64,000 nucleotides of DNA from DASYRM01 sp036004405 (GCA_036004405.1 DASYRM010000065.1:24113-88112); one strand, 5' to 3'; shown: positions 25,128 to 36,383, numbered from the stretch's first letter. Numbers and translations: made by a program. The notes: a model not told the origin generated them from the sequence alone.

Positions 25128-26536
25128 GCCCGCTTCTCCCGCTCCTGCAGCGCGAGGAGAAGCCGCCTGGGCACCGCCGCAATCGACCCCGCGCCGAGCG
25201 TCAGCACGGCGTCGCCGGGGCGCGCCGCGGCGGCCAGCTCCGCGGCCAGACGGTCGATCGCCTTCACGATGCGCACCGGCCGGCCGGTCGCGCGCGCCAC
25301 CGACTCGGCCAGCGCTTCGACGGTGACGCCCGCGATCGGCTCTTCGCTGGCGGCATAGATGTCGGTGAGCACCACTTCGTCGGCTTCGGCGAACGCCGGT
25401 CCGAACTCCTGCATCAGCCGCTCGGTGCGGGTGTAGCGGTGCGGCTGAAACGCCACCAGCAGGCGGCGGCCCAGCGTCACCCTGGCAGCCGACAGCACGG
25501 CGGCGATTTCGGTCGGATGGTGACCGTAGTCGTCCACCACCAGGACGCCGTCGGCTTCGCCCACACGTTCGAACCGGCGCTCGGCGCCGTGGAACTCGCG
25601 CAGGGTGGCGGCAACGCCGGGAAAGTCGACGCCCAGCTCGGACGCCACCGCCACCGCGGCCAACGCGTTCTGCAGGTTGTGGCGCCCCGGCACCGACAGC
25701 TCCAGCGTGCCGAGTCGCGCCTCGTCGCGGCCGCTGCGACGATACACGGTGCACCGCCCGCCGAACGCCCCCAGCTGCACGTCACGGGCGCCGATGGCCG
25801 GTGGATCCGCAGGCGGCTCGGCGAGCCCGTAGGTCACCACCCGCCGCGTGATCGACGGACACACCGCGCGCACGTGCGGATCGTCCACGCACGCCACCAC
25901 CGAGCCGTAGAACGGCACCTTGTTCGCGAAGTCCACGAACGCGCGCTGCAGCTCGTCGAAGCTGCCGTAGGTGTCCATGTGCTCGTGATCGATGTTCGTC
26001 ATCACCGCAATCGACGGCAGCAGCATGAGAAACGACCGGTCGCTCTCGTCCGCTTCCGCCACCATGTAATTCCCTTGCCCCAGCCGCGCGTTGCTGCCAA
26101 AGGCGCTCAACCGCCCGCCGATCACCGCCGTGGGATCGAGCCCGGCGCGCTCGAGCACCAGCGCGATCATCGAGGTGGTCGTCGTCTTGCCGTGCGACCC
26201 CGCCACCGCGATCGAAAACCGCAGGCGCATCAGCTCCGCGAGCATCTCGGCCCGCGGAATCACCGGAATCCCCCGCCGCGCCGCCTCGGCGATCTCCGGG
26301 TTCGTGCGCTTCACGGCCGAGGAGTAGACGACCACGTCGGCGTCGCCCACGTTGCCCGCCGCGTGCCCCTCGAACACGGTGACGCCGCACGCCGATTCGA
26401 GCCGCGCCGTCACCTCGGACCGTCTTGCGTCAGACCCGCTCACCACGTAGCCCAGGTTGGCGAGCAGTTCGGCAATCCCGCTCATGCCGATCCCGCCGAT
26501 CCCGACGAAGTGCACCCGTCGCGTCCTACCGAGCAA
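25124..26536 (-). CDS. murC: UDP-N-acetylmuramate--L-alanine ligase MurC
   Basis: The 470-residue ligase adds L-alanine to UDP-MurNAc with ATP. Motifs are the N-terminal FVGIGGIGMSGIAELL, ATP-binding GSHGKTTTTSM, the EADESDRSFL segment and DYGHHPTEI. The start is uncertain. TTG at 26536 gives MLGRTRRVHFVG, which resembles relatives, but GTG at 26515 has a better-spaced AGGA upstream and would shorten the protein by seven residues. Either start overlaps or abuts the murG stop, so translation is coupled. Confidence 0.95.
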   Translation of the reverse strand: MLGRTRRVHFVGIGGIGMSGIAELLANLGYVVSGSDARRSEVTARLESACGVTVFEGHAAGNVGDADVVVYSSAVKRTNPEIAEAARRGIPVIPRAEMLAELMRLRFSIAVAGSHGKTTTTSMIALVLERAGLDPTAVIGGRLSAFGSNARLGQGNYMVAEADESDRSFLMLLPSIAVMTNIDHEHMDTYGSFDELQRAFVDFANKVPFYGSVVACVDDPHVRAVCPSITRRVVTYGLAEPPADPPAIGARDVQLGAFGGRCTVYRRSGRDEARLGTLELSVPGRHNLQNALAAVAVASELGVDFPGVAATLREFHGAERRFERVGEADGVLVVDDYGHHPTEIAAVLSAARVTLGRRLLVAFQPHRYTRTERLMQEFGPAFAEADEVVLTDIYAASEEPIAGVTVEALAESVARATGRPVRIVKAIDRLAAELAAAARPGDAVLTLGAGSIAAVPRRLLLALQEREKRA

Positions 26537-27605
26537 GCTCCAGCACCTTGTCCACGATCACGCGCGCTGCATCCGGCCGCGCCATCCCGCGGGCAGCCGC
26601 GGCCATCCGCTGGCGCGTTCCGCCTTCGCGCGCCAGGCCGAGGATTTCGTCCGCCAGGCGCGCGCCGGTCAGCTCGCGCTGATCGATCACGCGCGCCGCG
26701 CCCTGGCGCACCAGCGCATCGGCATTGCGGCGCTGATGGTCGTCGGTCGCGGTGGGCAGCGGGATCAGGATCGCGGGCCGCCCCGCGGCCGTCAGCTCCG
26801 CCAGCGTCGTAGCGCCGGCGCGGCACACGATCACGTCCGCGGCGCGCATCTCCCGATCCATCTCGTAGAGAAACGGCTCGACGCGCGCCGTCAGCCCCGC
26901 CGCCGCATACGCCTCACGCGCCATCGTCAGATCCCGTTCGCCCGTCTGGTGTGTGACCTCGACTCCCGGCGTCGCCGCCGCCAGCGCCGCCGCGGCGGCG
27001 GCCATCGCCAGGTTGATGGCGTGCGCGCCCTGCGATCCGCCGAACACCAGCACCCGCGTGCGCCCGCCGGCCGCCGGCTCGCTGGCCGCGGGTGCAAAGA
27101 ACTCCGGCCGCACGGGATTCCCCGCCACGAACGCCTTGTCCCCGAACGTCGCCAGGCTCTCCTCGTAGGTCACGGCCGCGGTCCGCACCAGCCGCGACAA
27201 CAGGCGGTTGGTCAGCCCTGGCGTGGCGTTCTGCTCCATCAGGAGCGTTGGCACTCCGCGCAACGCCGCCAGCGCCACCACCGGACCCGAGCTGTAGCCG
27301 CCCACGCCAATCACCACCGACGGACGCCGGCGCGAAATCACCCGCCACGCGTCGAGCGCGCTCAGCGGCAGCAGCAGCAGCCCGCGCAGCAGCGCGAGCG
27401 GCGACTTGCCCTTCAGGCCGGCGCTCCGGATCGTGTCGAGCGTCAGCCCTTCGCGCGGAATCACCCGCGCTTCGATCCCTGCCGCCGTCCCGACGAACGT
27501 CACCACCGCGCCCGGCACTCTGGCCATCAGCTCGCGAGCCACGGCCACGCCCGGGAACAGATGGCCCCCGGTGCCACCGCCGGCCACGAGCAACGACACG
27601 CTCAC
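26526..27605 (-). CDS. murG: Lipid II synthase MurG (GlcNAc transferase)
   Basis: This 359-residue GT28 enzyme at the inner face of the membrane adds GlcNAc to lipid I, giving lipid II. Motifs are GGGTGGHLFPGVAVA (N-terminal G loop), GVGGYSSGPVV, EQNATPGLTNRLL, VFGGSQGAHAIN and CRAGATTLAELTAAGRP. The start is GTG at 27605, 41 bases after the ftsW stop. Length and order of motifs are normal for MurG. Confidence 0.98.
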   Translation of the reverse strand: MSVSLLVAGGGTGGHLFPGVAVARELMARVPGAVVTFVGTAAGIEARVIPREGLTLDTIRSAGLKGKSPLALLRGLLLLPLSALDAWRVISRRRPSVVIGVGGYSSGPVVALAALRGVPTLLMEQNATPGLTNRLLSRLVRTAAVTYEESLATFGDKAFVAGNPVRPEFFAPAASEPAAGGRTRVLVFGGSQGAHAINLAMAAAAAALAAATPGVEVTHQTGERDLTMAREAYAAAGLTARVEPFLYEMDREMRAADVIVCRAGATTLAELTAAGRPAILIPLPTATDDHQRRNADALVRQGAARVIDQRELTGARLADEILGLAREGGTRQRMAAAARGMARPDAARVIVDKVLELAR

Positions 27606-27646
27606 TCAACGTGCCCTCTGTGTGTGTGCCCGCCCTCGGGACCGGG

Positions 27647-28744
27647 TCATTCCGGCGCCTCGTGCTGCGAGATGTTGAGCAGAATGCCCATGCCAAGCAG
27701 GTTGATCAGCAGCGACGATCCGCCGGCGCTCACGAGCGGCAGCGGAATCCCCTTGGTCGGCATCAGGCCGAGCACGACGCTCATGTTCACGAGCGCCTGG
27801 ACGCCGATCATCGTGGTGATGCCGAGGGCGAGGAAGGCACCGAAGGCGTCCTGCGCCCGCGACGCGATGCGAAGGCCGCGCCACGCGATCACGCAGAAGC
27901 AGACGAGGATGCAGGTCGCGCCCACGAGCCCGAGCTCCTCGCCGATCACCGCGTAGATGAAATCGGTGTGCGGCTCGGGCAGGTAGTACAGCTTCTGCAC
28001 TCCGGACATGAGCCCGCGGCCGAACACACCGCCCGAGCCGACCGCGAGCAGCGACTGAATGATCTGGAAGCCGTCGCCCTGCGGGTCCGCCCACGGATCC
28101 CAGAACGCGAACAGGCGGCGGCGCCGGTAGTCGGCGCTCATCAGCACCACATAGATCGCCGGCGCCATCGCCAGCACGGTGCCGACGAGATAGCGATAGT
28201 TGAGCCCGGCGGCAAACACCATCGCCGCGACGATCAACAGCAGCGACATGGCGGTGCCGAAGTCCGGCTGCAGCAGAATCAGCCCCGCGAGCGCGCCGAC
28301 GACGATCGCGATCGGCAGCATCGAGTAGCGCAGATCGTCGATCCGGTGCATCCGGCGTTCGAGGACGAGCGCGGTGAAGAGCACCGCCGCCAGCTTGGCC
28401 AGCTCGGAGGGCTGGATGCCCAGGCCGCCGATGCCGAACCACCGCCGCGTGCCGTTGACCGGCGCACTGAAGAGGACGGCGATGAGCATGAGGGTGACGA
28501 ACGCCAGCCCGCTCCAGATGAAGGTGTCGTTGCGGTAGGCGCGGTAGTCCACCCGCATGGCCACGGCGAGCACCGCCAGGCCGAGCGCCGTCCAGAGCGC
28601 CTGCTTGGTGAGGAACAGGTTCGGCTGGTCGAACCTCTGAAGCGCCACCAGCGCCGAGGCGCTGTAGACCATGACGATGCTCACGCACACCAGCAGGAAG
28701 GTGGCCGTGAACAGCACGCGATCCGATTTGAGCTTTCTCGCCAT
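27647..28744 (-). CDS. ftsW: Septal peptidoglycan glycosyltransferase FtsW (SEDS)
   Basis: The 365-residue protein has about ten membrane segments and SEDS motifs NGTRRWFGIGGLGIQPSELAK, LLQPDFGTA and, near the C-terminus, PTKGIPLPLVSAGGSS. SEDS proteins polymerise glycan strands from lipid II together with a class B penicillin-binding protein, here FtsI. Being in dcw between murD and murG, it is called FtsW rather than RodA. Upstream, an AGGG at about nine bases from the ATG can serve as ribosome site. The 204-base gap before it is the largest in the cluster and holds a nested palindrome. Confidence 0.97.
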   Translation of the reverse strand: MARKLKSDRVLFTATFLLVCVSIVMVYSASALVALQRFDQPNLFLTKQALWTALGLAVLAVAMRVDYRAYRNDTFIWSGLAFVTLMLIAVLFSAPVNGTRRWFGIGGLGIQPSELAKLAAVLFTALVLERRMHRIDDLRYSMLPIAIVVGALAGLILLQPDFGTAMSLLLIVAAMVFAAGLNYRYLVGTVLAMAPAIYVVLMSADYRRRRLFAFWDPWADPQGDGFQIIQSLLAVGSGGVFGRGLMSGVQKLYYLPEPHTDFIYAVIGEELGLVGATCILVCFCVIAWRGLRIASRAQDAFGAFLALGITTMIGVQALVNMSVVLGLMPTKGIPLPLVSAGGSSLLINLLGMGILLNISQHEAPE

Positions 28745-28793
28745 AATTCAGCCCTAAAGTCCTTGCACGCTCGTACCGAAAGATGCACAGCCG

Positions 28794-28938
28794 GATCGGG
28801 TAAGATCCCGATCCCGCGTGAGCAGTCAGCAGTCATCAGCCGGCTCGTGGGACAGGCCACCCACCTCGCAGACTGGGGTTAGTCTGCGTTCCCAGCGGTA
28901 GGCTCCCGCCCGCGCCAAACCGACTGACGACTGCTCAC
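28794..28938. repeat. Nested palindromes between murD and ftsW
   Basis: Three structures occupy the gap. GATCGGG/CCCGATC (28794-28800, 28807-28813) forms a hairpin. The arms 28818-28843 and 28918-28938 are imperfect inverted copies rich in GACTGCTCAC/GTGAGCAGTC. Between them, CGCAGACT/AGTCTGCG (28867-28874, 28881-28888) is a perfect eight-base stem around GGGGTT. There is no open reading frame. It may be an inserted repeat, an RNA processing site or an attenuator in the operon. Confidence 0.7.
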
Positions 28939-28948
28939 GGCTCACGTT

Positions 28949-30316
28949 TCAGACCAGCCTCGCCCTCAGTTTCTCCACCTCCTCCTTGAAGCTGCGCCCG
29001 CGGTCGGCGTAGTCGCGGAACCAGTCGAAGCTCGCGCACGCCGGCGCCAGCAGCACGACCCCCTCGTGACCCACGAGGTCGTAGGCGCGCGCCACCGCCT
29101 CGGCCATCGAGCCGGCGCGCACCACCGGCGGCCCACCCGCCATGGCGGCTTCCACCTGCGACGCCGCGTCGCCGATCGCCACTACGCCGCGGCCGCGTCC
29201 GGCCAGCGCCTCCTTGAGCTCGCTCAGGTTTCCGCCCTTGTAGCGGCCGCCGATGATCGCCACGACGCCGGCCTCGAAGCTCTCGATCGACTTCCGCGCG
29301 GCGCCGACGTTGGTGGCCTTCGAATCGTTCACGAAGCGCACCTTGCCGATGGTGGCCACGTGCTCCATGACGTGCTCGAGCCCGGTGAACCCGCGCACCG
29401 CCTGCTCGATGGAGCCCGCGCCGGCACCGGCCAGGTTGGCGGCCGCGGTGGCGGCCACGATGTTGCCCAGCATGTGTTGGCCGGGCACCCGCACGGCGGT
29501 CACGGGCGCCAGGCGCTCGAACGTCGACCGGGTCTTGCGGCCGATCCATCCGTCGCTCACGGTGTAGCCATCGGGGATGTTGGGCGCCAGCGAGAACCAC
29601 ACGCGAGTCGCAAAACTCTGGGCGCTGTAGCGGACAACCGCAGGGTCGTCGGCGTTCACCACCGCAAAGTCGCTCGGCACCTGGTTGGCGAAGATCCGCG
29701 CCTTGGCGTCGCCGTATTCCTGCAGGCTCGCGTGCCGATCGAGATGGTCGTCGGTGAGGTTGAGCCACACGGCCATCCACGGACGGAACGACGTGGTGGT
29801 CGCGAGCTGGAAGCTGCTCACTTCCACCACGTGCACGGTACGGTCGGTGGACGCCTCCACCTGCGCGCTGACCGGCACCCCGATGTTTCCACCGACCAGC
29901 ACGTGCCGCCCGGCCGCGTCGAGCATGCGGCCGATGAGCGTCGTCGTCGTGGACTTGCCCTTGGTGCCGGTGATCGCGATCACCGGCCCCTTGAGCCACC
30001 GCCACGCCAGCTCCAGCTCGCCGATGATCTCGACGCCGCGGTCGCGCGCGGCGGCAAACACCGGTTGCTCGAGCGGCACGCCGGGGCTCACCACCACGAG
30101 GTCTGCCTGGGCGAGCGTGCCCGGCTGATGACCGCCGGTCTCGATCTGGATCCCGGACGCCGCCAGGGCGCCGGCCTCGTCGAACGACGCGCGGCTCTCG
30201 CTGAGCGTCACGTGCGCCCCTCGCTTGCGCAGCAGTTCGGCCGCGGCAAGCCCGCTGCGTGCAGCCCCCACCACGACCACCTGGCGTCCCTCCACGGAGA
30301 AGTCATGCTGGGCCAT
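28949..30316 (-). CDS. murD: UDP-N-acetylmuramoyl-L-alanine--D-glutamate ligase MurD
   Basis: The 455-residue ligase adds D-glutamate to UDP-MurNAc-L-Ala. It shows the N-terminal UDP-binding VVVVGAARSGLAAAELL, ATP loop AITGTKGKSTTTTLIG, SSFQLATT, NLTDDHLDRH (metal and carbamylated-lysine neighbourhood), MLGNIVAA and NDSKATN. It begins five bases after the mraY stop and is followed by the palindrome-filled gap before ftsW. Length is normal. Confidence 0.97.
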   Translation of the reverse strand: MAQHDFSVEGRQVVVVGAARSGLAAAELLRKRGAHVTLSESRASFDEAGALAASGIQIETGGHQPGTLAQADLVVVSPGVPLEQPVFAAARDRGVEIIGELELAWRWLKGPVIAITGTKGKSTTTTLIGRMLDAAGRHVLVGGNIGVPVSAQVEASTDRTVHVVEVSSFQLATTTSFRPWMAVWLNLTDDHLDRHASLQEYGDAKARIFANQVPSDFAVVNADDPAVVRYSAQSFATRVWFSLAPNIPDGYTVSDGWIGRKTRSTFERLAPVTAVRVPGQHMLGNIVAATAAANLAGAGAGSIEQAVRGFTGLEHVMEHVATIGKVRFVNDSKATNVGAARKSIESFEAGVVAIIGGRYKGGNLSELKEALAGRGRGVVAIGDAASQVEAAMAGGPPVVRAGSMAEAVARAYDLVGHEGVVLLAPACASFDWFRDYADRGRSFKEEVEKLRARLV

Positions 30317-30320
30317 GTGG

Positions 30321-31417
<1,097 letters not shown>

Positions 31418-31418
<1 letters not shown>

Positions 31419-32818
31419 CAGCCCCGCTCCTGCACGATGCGATCGGCCACGACGTCGCAGCGCGTGCCGCGCGAGCCCTTCACCAGCACCAGGTCGCCCG
31501 AGCGCAGCGCGGCGGTCACCGCCGGCGCCGCCTCGGCGCTCGAGGCGAAATAGGCGACGCCGTCGCGCGGCATGCCTGCGGCCACCGCCGCTTCGGCCAG
31601 CGACCGGGCCGGCGCGCCGCCGACGGCCACGATCAGCCGCAGGCCGGCCTCGGCCGCCGCGCGACCGCACGACTCGTGGAGCGCTGTGGCGTGATCGCCC
31701 AGCTCCAGCATCTCGCCGAGCACCGCCACCCGCCCGGCGGCCCGCGTTTCCCGCGCCATCACCTCCAGCGCCCGCCGCAGCGCCGACGGGCTCGAGTTGT
31801 ACGAGTCGTCGATGAGCGTGACGCCGTCCCGCAGGTGCTGCACGACGCCGCGGCGATCGGCGGGCCGCAGCGTGGCCGCGGTATCGCGGATGACCGGGAG
31901 GGCCACGCCGCACTCGAGTGCCACGGCGGTAGCGGCGAGCACGTTGGCCAGGTTGCCGCGGCCCAGCAGCGGCGTCGTCAGATCCATCGCCCCGGCCGGC
32001 GTCTCCACGCGGGCGCGCATCCCATCCCAGCCGAGGTCACGGATGTCGTGGGCCCGCACGTCGGCGTTCGCCGACTCGCCAAACGTGATCCGCCGCCCGG
32101 CAAAGCGCGGCGCGCGCGCCATCACGCGGGCGTCGTCGGCCGCGCACACGAGCACGTCGTCCGGGCGCGCCTCTTCCAGCACCTCGGCCTTGGCGTCGGC
32201 AATCGCGTCCACCGACGCGAAGAAGCCCACGTGGGCATCGCCCACGTTGGTCCACACGCGGACATCGGGCTCGGCAATGCGCACGAGCGCGCGGATCTCT
32301 CCGGCGTGATTCATTCCCAATTCCATCACCGCCACATCCGGCCCGCTCGTCAGCTGCATGAGCGAGAGCGGCAGTCCGATGTGGTTGTTCAAGTTCCCCT
32401 TGTTCTTCACGACCCGGAACCGCGTGGCGAGCATCGCCGCAATCGATTCCTTCGTCGTCGTCTTGCCGGCGCTGCCGGTGATCGCCACCACCTTCGCGCC
32501 CGAGGCGACGCGTACCGCATGCGCCGCATCCTGCAGCGCCTGCAGCGTGTCGCCGACACCGATGACGCCCTCGCCCGCGTCGGCGTGGGCGTCGGCCCAC
32601 TCCCGCTCCACCACCACGCCCGCGGCACCGCGCGCCAGCGCCTCGGCCGCGAACGTGTGGCCGTCGAACCGCGGCCCGCGTAGCGCCACGAACAGGTCGC
32701 CAGCCGCCATCGCCCGGCTGTCGGTCACGACGCTGCGGACCGGCGTGTCGCCCCGCCCGACCAAGGTGCCGGCCACCGCGCCGGCAATCCAGCCCAGCGT
32801 CAGCGGAACCGCACTCAC
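31418..32818 (-). CDS. murF: UDP-MurNAc-tripeptide--D-Ala-D-Ala ligase MurF
   Basis: The 466-residue ligase adds D-Ala-D-Ala to the precursor tripeptide. Motifs are the substrate-domain DSRAMAAGDLFVAL, ATP loop ITGSAGKTTTKES, NKGNLNNHIGLPLSL, ELGMNHAGEI and DDSYNSSPSALRRAL. GTG at 32818 is chosen because it overlaps the murE stop as GTGA and fits the family N-terminus; the longer open frame is a shadow of murE. No ddl gene is nearby to supply D-Ala-D-Ala. Confidence 0.97.
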
Positions 32819-34326
32819 CCGACCCCCGACGTCTGCCGCCGCGTACCGAGCGCGTCGCGCGCGACGGCCACGTCGTCGAAGGGATGGGTCGTGCCGCCGA
32901 TCACCTGGTACTTCTCGTGCCCCTTGCCCGCGATGAGCACGACGTCGCCCGCGGCGGCTTCCGACACCGCCCGGCGGATGGCCTCGCCGCGATCGACCAC
33001 CGTCACGACACGGGCGTTGCTCTGGCGCGTCTCCGGCTCGGCGCCGCGCATCACCTCTTCGATGATCTGCGCCGGGTCCTCTCCGCGCGGGTTGTCCGAG
33101 GTGATGATCACGACGTCGCTGAGCCGCGCCGCCACCATGCCCATGAGCGGACGCTTGGTGCGATCGCGCTGGCCGCCGGCGCCGAACACCGTGATCAGCC
33201 GCCGGGTCGCCATCGGCCGGGCGGTCTCGAGCAGGTTGCGCAGCGCGTCGTCGGTGTGCGCGTAGTCCACGATCACCGTGATGTCGTCCTTCGGTCGCGA
33301 CACCACCTCGAACCGTCCGGGCACGCCCTTGAGCCCCGCCATCCCCTTCTCGATCGCGTCGAGCGGGATGCCGATCGCGGCGGTCACGGCGGCGGCAGCG
33401 AGGATGTTGTAGACGTTTGGCTTGCCGACCAGCGTGGACTTGACGTGCACGACACCCTGCGGCATCCGCACGTCGAAGGCGAGGCCGTGAAGCGAGTACG
33501 ACAGCGGGCCCGGCGTGACGTCGGCCGCCTTGCCGATGGCATAGGTGACGGGCGTCTCTGAGGCGTCCACCAGCGCGGCGCCGCGCGGATCGTCGAGGTT
33601 CACGACCGCCGGCGCCGACGGCGGCAGCAGCTCGAAGAGCCGGCGCTTGGCCGTGAAATAGCTCTCCATGTTGCCGTGGAAGTCGAGGTGATCGCGAGTG
33701 AGGTTCGTGAAGACGCCCGCCGCGAACTGCAGGCCGTCCACCCGGCGGAGCGCCAGCGCGTGCGACGACACTTCCATCACGCAGGCGCCGCAGGCTTCGT
33801 CGACCATCTCGCGCAGCAAGCCCTGCACCTCCGGCGCCTCGGGCGTCGTGCGTGCGGCCTCGATCTCGCGGTCGCCGATGCAGTAGGCCACCGTCCCCAT
33901 CAGGCCGCATTTGATGCCGGCGGCCTCGAGGATGGCGCGCACCAGATAGGCGGTCGTGGTCTTGCCGTTAGTGCCGGTGACACCCACGACGCGCATGGAG
34001 CGGCTCGGATGGCCGTTGAACTCGGCGGCAAGCAGCGCCAGCGCCAGGCGCGGCTCGCTGACCGGCAGCCACGCGACGCCGACCGCCGGAGCCACACCCT
34101 CGGAAGCGACGACGGCCGCGGCGCCCGCCGCCACCGCTTGCGGCACGAACGCCGCCCCGTCGGCGCGCAGCCCCTGCAGGGCGACGAACACGGAACCGGG
34201 GGTGACCGAGCGCGAGTCGTAGACGACGCCCGTGCAGGGCGCGTCGAGGCCGGGCGCGTCGAGCGCCGACCGCGCCTCGACAGGCACGAGCGCGGCAACC
34301 GACCGGAGGACGTCACGGACCGTCAT
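32815..34326 (-). CDS. murE: UDP-MurNAc-L-Ala-D-Glu--2,6-diaminopimelate ligase MurE
   Basis: The 503-residue ligase adds the third residue of the stem peptide. It carries VYDSRSVTPGSVFVAL, ATP loop GVTGTNGKTTTAYL, TTPEAPEVQ, VMEVSSHALAL, NLTRDHLDFHG and SDNPRGEDP. The DNPR motif is the marker for meso-diaminopimelate rather than lysine, so the cell wall is expected to be DAP type. ATG at 34326 forms an ATGA overlap with the ftsI stop; 16 further open codons upstream are a shadow of ftsI. Confidence 0.97.
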   Translation of the reverse strand: MTVRDVLRSVAALVPVEARSALDAPGLDAPCTGVVYDSRSVTPGSVFVALQGLRADGAAFVPQAVAAGAAAVVASEGVAPAVGVAWLPVSEPRLALALLAAEFNGHPSRSMRVVGVTGTNGKTTTAYLVRAILEAAGIKCGLMGTVAYCIGDREIEAARTTPEAPEVQGLLREMVDEACGACVMEVSSHALALRRVDGLQFAAGVFTNLTRDHLDFHGNMESYFTAKRRLFELLPPSAPAVVNLDDPRGAALVDASETPVTYAIGKAADVTPGPLSYSLHGLAFDVRMPQGVVHVKSTLVGKPNVYNILAAAAVTAAIGIPLDAIEKGMAGLKGVPGRFEVVSRPKDDITVIVDYAHTDDALRNLLETARPMATRRLITVFGAGGQRDRTKRPLMGMVAARLSDVVIITSDNPRGEDPAQIIEEVMRGAEPETRQSNARVVTVVDRGEAIRRAVSEAAAGDVVLIAGKGHEKYQVIGGTTHPFDDVAVARDALGTRRQTSGVG

Positions 34327-36383
34327 TGACCGAACGCTTTCGGCACCGCCTCGGGCGTTCGCCGATCGAGCCACACACGCGCCGACACCGCGGCCACGAT
34401 CGGCGTCCCCGGCAGCGGGCGTTGATCGGTGACGAGGCCGTGCCCGACGATCTGCACCGGCAGGCCAAGCGTCGCCAGCGTCCGCACCGCCTCGCGTCCG
34501 CTCATGCCTGTCAGATCGGGCACGACCGGATCCGAAGAGGTAGTGCCACCCGCCGGCAGCACGCTCGGCGGCTCGGTGGGCCCGGATGCCGGCGTCGGCG
34601 CGTCGGGCTGCCCGCGATCGACGATGAGCGGCGGCGGCGCGTTGATGGTGCGCTGCACGCCGTAGTGCCGCAGCGCCTGTTCGGCAATGCGCTGGAAGAT
34701 AGGGGCGGCCACGGTGCCGCCGTACGCGGGCACGCCGTGCGGCGAGTCCACCACGACGATGATCGCGAACTTCGGCTTGCGCGACGGCGCAAAGCCGACG
34801 AACGACACGTTGTAGTTCGAGTGCCCCTTGTAGCTGCCGTTGACGACCTTCTTGGCCGTCCCGGTCTTGCCGGCAATCGTGTAGTCGGCGACCGCTGCCT
34901 GTTTACCGGTGCCCTCGGTGACGACGCCTTCGAGCATTGGCGTCAACCGGGCGGCCGTGTCCTTGCTGATGGCGCGCCCGAGCACCTTGCGCGGCACGGG
35001 GAGCCGCACGCCGTCCTTGACCACCGCGCGCACGATGCGCGGCTGGATCAGCTCGCCGCCGTTGGCCACCGCGCTCACGGCCGTCACCATCTGCAGCGGC
35101 GTCACGCCGACCTGGTAGCCGATGAGTGTCGTCGCGAACGCGCTGTCGGTCATCGCCGACCAGTCCCACAGGATGCCCGCGTTCTCGCCCCGGAAGTCCG
35201 GCGAGAGCATGCGCCCGAAGCCGAACCGTTTGACGTAACCGCCGAAGCGCTCCGAGCCGAGCCGCAGCCCCACCTTGATAGTGCCGACGTTGCTCGACTT
35301 TTCGACCACCTGCTGGAACGTGAGGACACCGTAGTGGTGGTCGTCGCGGATGACGCGCGTGCCGAAGTTGATCGTGCCGGAGCTCACGTCCACCAGATCG
35401 GTCGGCTTGACGACGTGCTCCTCGAGCGCCGCGCTGGCGGTGATGATCTTGAACGTCGATCCCGGCTCGTAGAGGTCCTGCACCGGGCGGTTGCGCCGCT
35501 CGTTGTCCTTGGCCTCGCGGTAGACGTTGGGATTGAACGTCGGGTAGCTCGCCATCGCGAGCACCTCGCCGGTGGCCGGATCCATCACGATGGCCGACCC
35601 GCCGGCGGCGTTGGCCCATTCGACGCCCGCCTTGAGCTCACGTTCGACGACGTGCTGGATGTTCTGATCGATCGTCAGCTCGAGCGTCGCGCCCATCGTC
35701 GGCGGCCGCTCCACCCGCAGGAACGCCTGCGTGCGCGCGTCCACCTGCACCAGCACTTTCCCCTGCTGGCCGCGGATGAGCGAGTCGTAGACGCCCTCGA
35801 TGCCGGCCAGCCCGGCGTTGTCGATGCCGACGTAGCCGAGCAGGTGGGCCGCCAGCGCGCGATTGGGGTAGAAGCGCCGGCTCTCTTTCAGGAACCCGAT
35901 GCCGTCGAGACCGAGCGCCGCGACACGGCGCGCCTGCTCGGGCGAGGCCTGCCGGCGCACGTACGCGAAGGCCTTGCCGTTCTGCATCCGCTCGGCCAGC
36001 GCCTGCTGATCCTTGGCGCTGCAGTCGTCGAGCGCGCGGCAGAGCGCGCGCGCCGCGGCGCCCGGATCGCCGATGTCGGTGGGCACCGCGTAGATCGTGT
36101 CGGCGTCCACGCTGGTGGCGAGCACGTGGCCGTTGCGATCGACGATCTCGGCGCGCTTGGCCGGCGCCTCGATGGTGCGCAGCTGCTGTCGATCGGCCCT
36201 GGCGGCAAGATCTTTGTGCCGGATGACCTGCAGGTAGAACAGCCGGCTCTCGATCGCCACCGCCCAGAGGGCGATGACCGCCGCCGCCACCCACACGCGC
36301 TTCCGCAGCGTGGGCCGCCAGCGCGGCACGTCGTGGTCGCCGCGGGACGTGTCGGGGGAGATGACCTCGTCCATGGCGGTCAC
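34323..36383 (-). CDS. ftsI: Division transpeptidase FtsI (class B PBP) with C-terminal PASTA domain
   Basis: The 686-residue protein has a cytoplasmic tail, one membrane helix (about 29-50), a PBP dimerisation domain and a transpeptidase domain with SxxK S309TFK, SxN S363SN and KTG at 506-508. A PASTA domain follows a proline-rich linker at about 615-675 (PDLTGMSGREAVRTL). It cross-links septal peptidoglycan with FtsW. A PASTA domain on the division PBP is seen in Firmicutes, Actinobacteria and Acidobacteria-like lineages but not E. coli. GTG at 36383 overlaps the ftsL stop as GTGA; ATG at 36374 is an alternative. Confidence 0.96.
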   Translation of the reverse strand: MTAMDEVISPDTSRGDHDVPRWRPTLRKRVWVAAAVIALWAVAIESRLFYLQVIRHKDLAARADRQQLRTIEAPAKRAEIVDRNGHVLATSVDADTIYAVPTDIGDPGAAARALCRALDDCSAKDQQALAERMQNGKAFAYVRRQASPEQARRVAALGLDGIGFLKESRRFYPNRALAAHLLGYVGIDNAGLAGIEGVYDSLIRGQQGKVLVQVDARTQAFLRVERPPTMGATLELTIDQNIQHVVERELKAGVEWANAAGGSAIVMDPATGEVLAMASYPTFNPNVYREAKDNERRNRPVQDLYEPGSTFKIITASAALEEHVVKPTDLVDVSSGTINFGTRVIRDDHHYGVLTFQQVVEKSSNVGTIKVGLRLGSERFGGYVKRFGFGRMLSPDFRGENAGILWDWSAMTDSAFATTLIGYQVGVTPLQMVTAVSAVANGGELIQPRIVRAVVKDGVRLPVPRKVLGRAISKDTAARLTPMLEGVVTEGTGKQAAVADYTIAGKTGTAKKVVNGSYKGHSNYNVSFVGFAPSRKPKFAIIVVVDSPHGVPAYGGTVAAPIFQRIAEQALRHYGVQRTINAPPPLIVDRGQPDAPTPASGPTEPPSVLPAGGTTSSDPVVPDLTGMSGREAVRTLATLGLPVQIVGHGLVTDQRPLPGTPIVAAVSARVWLDRRTPEAVPKAFGQ

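Noticed and set aside
23071..25182. A 703-codon frame that seems to fuse new sequence to FtsA
   Set aside because: The first 290 codons are a shadow of ftsQ in another frame. FtsA starts at the GTG at 24303, sharing one base with the ftsQ stop.
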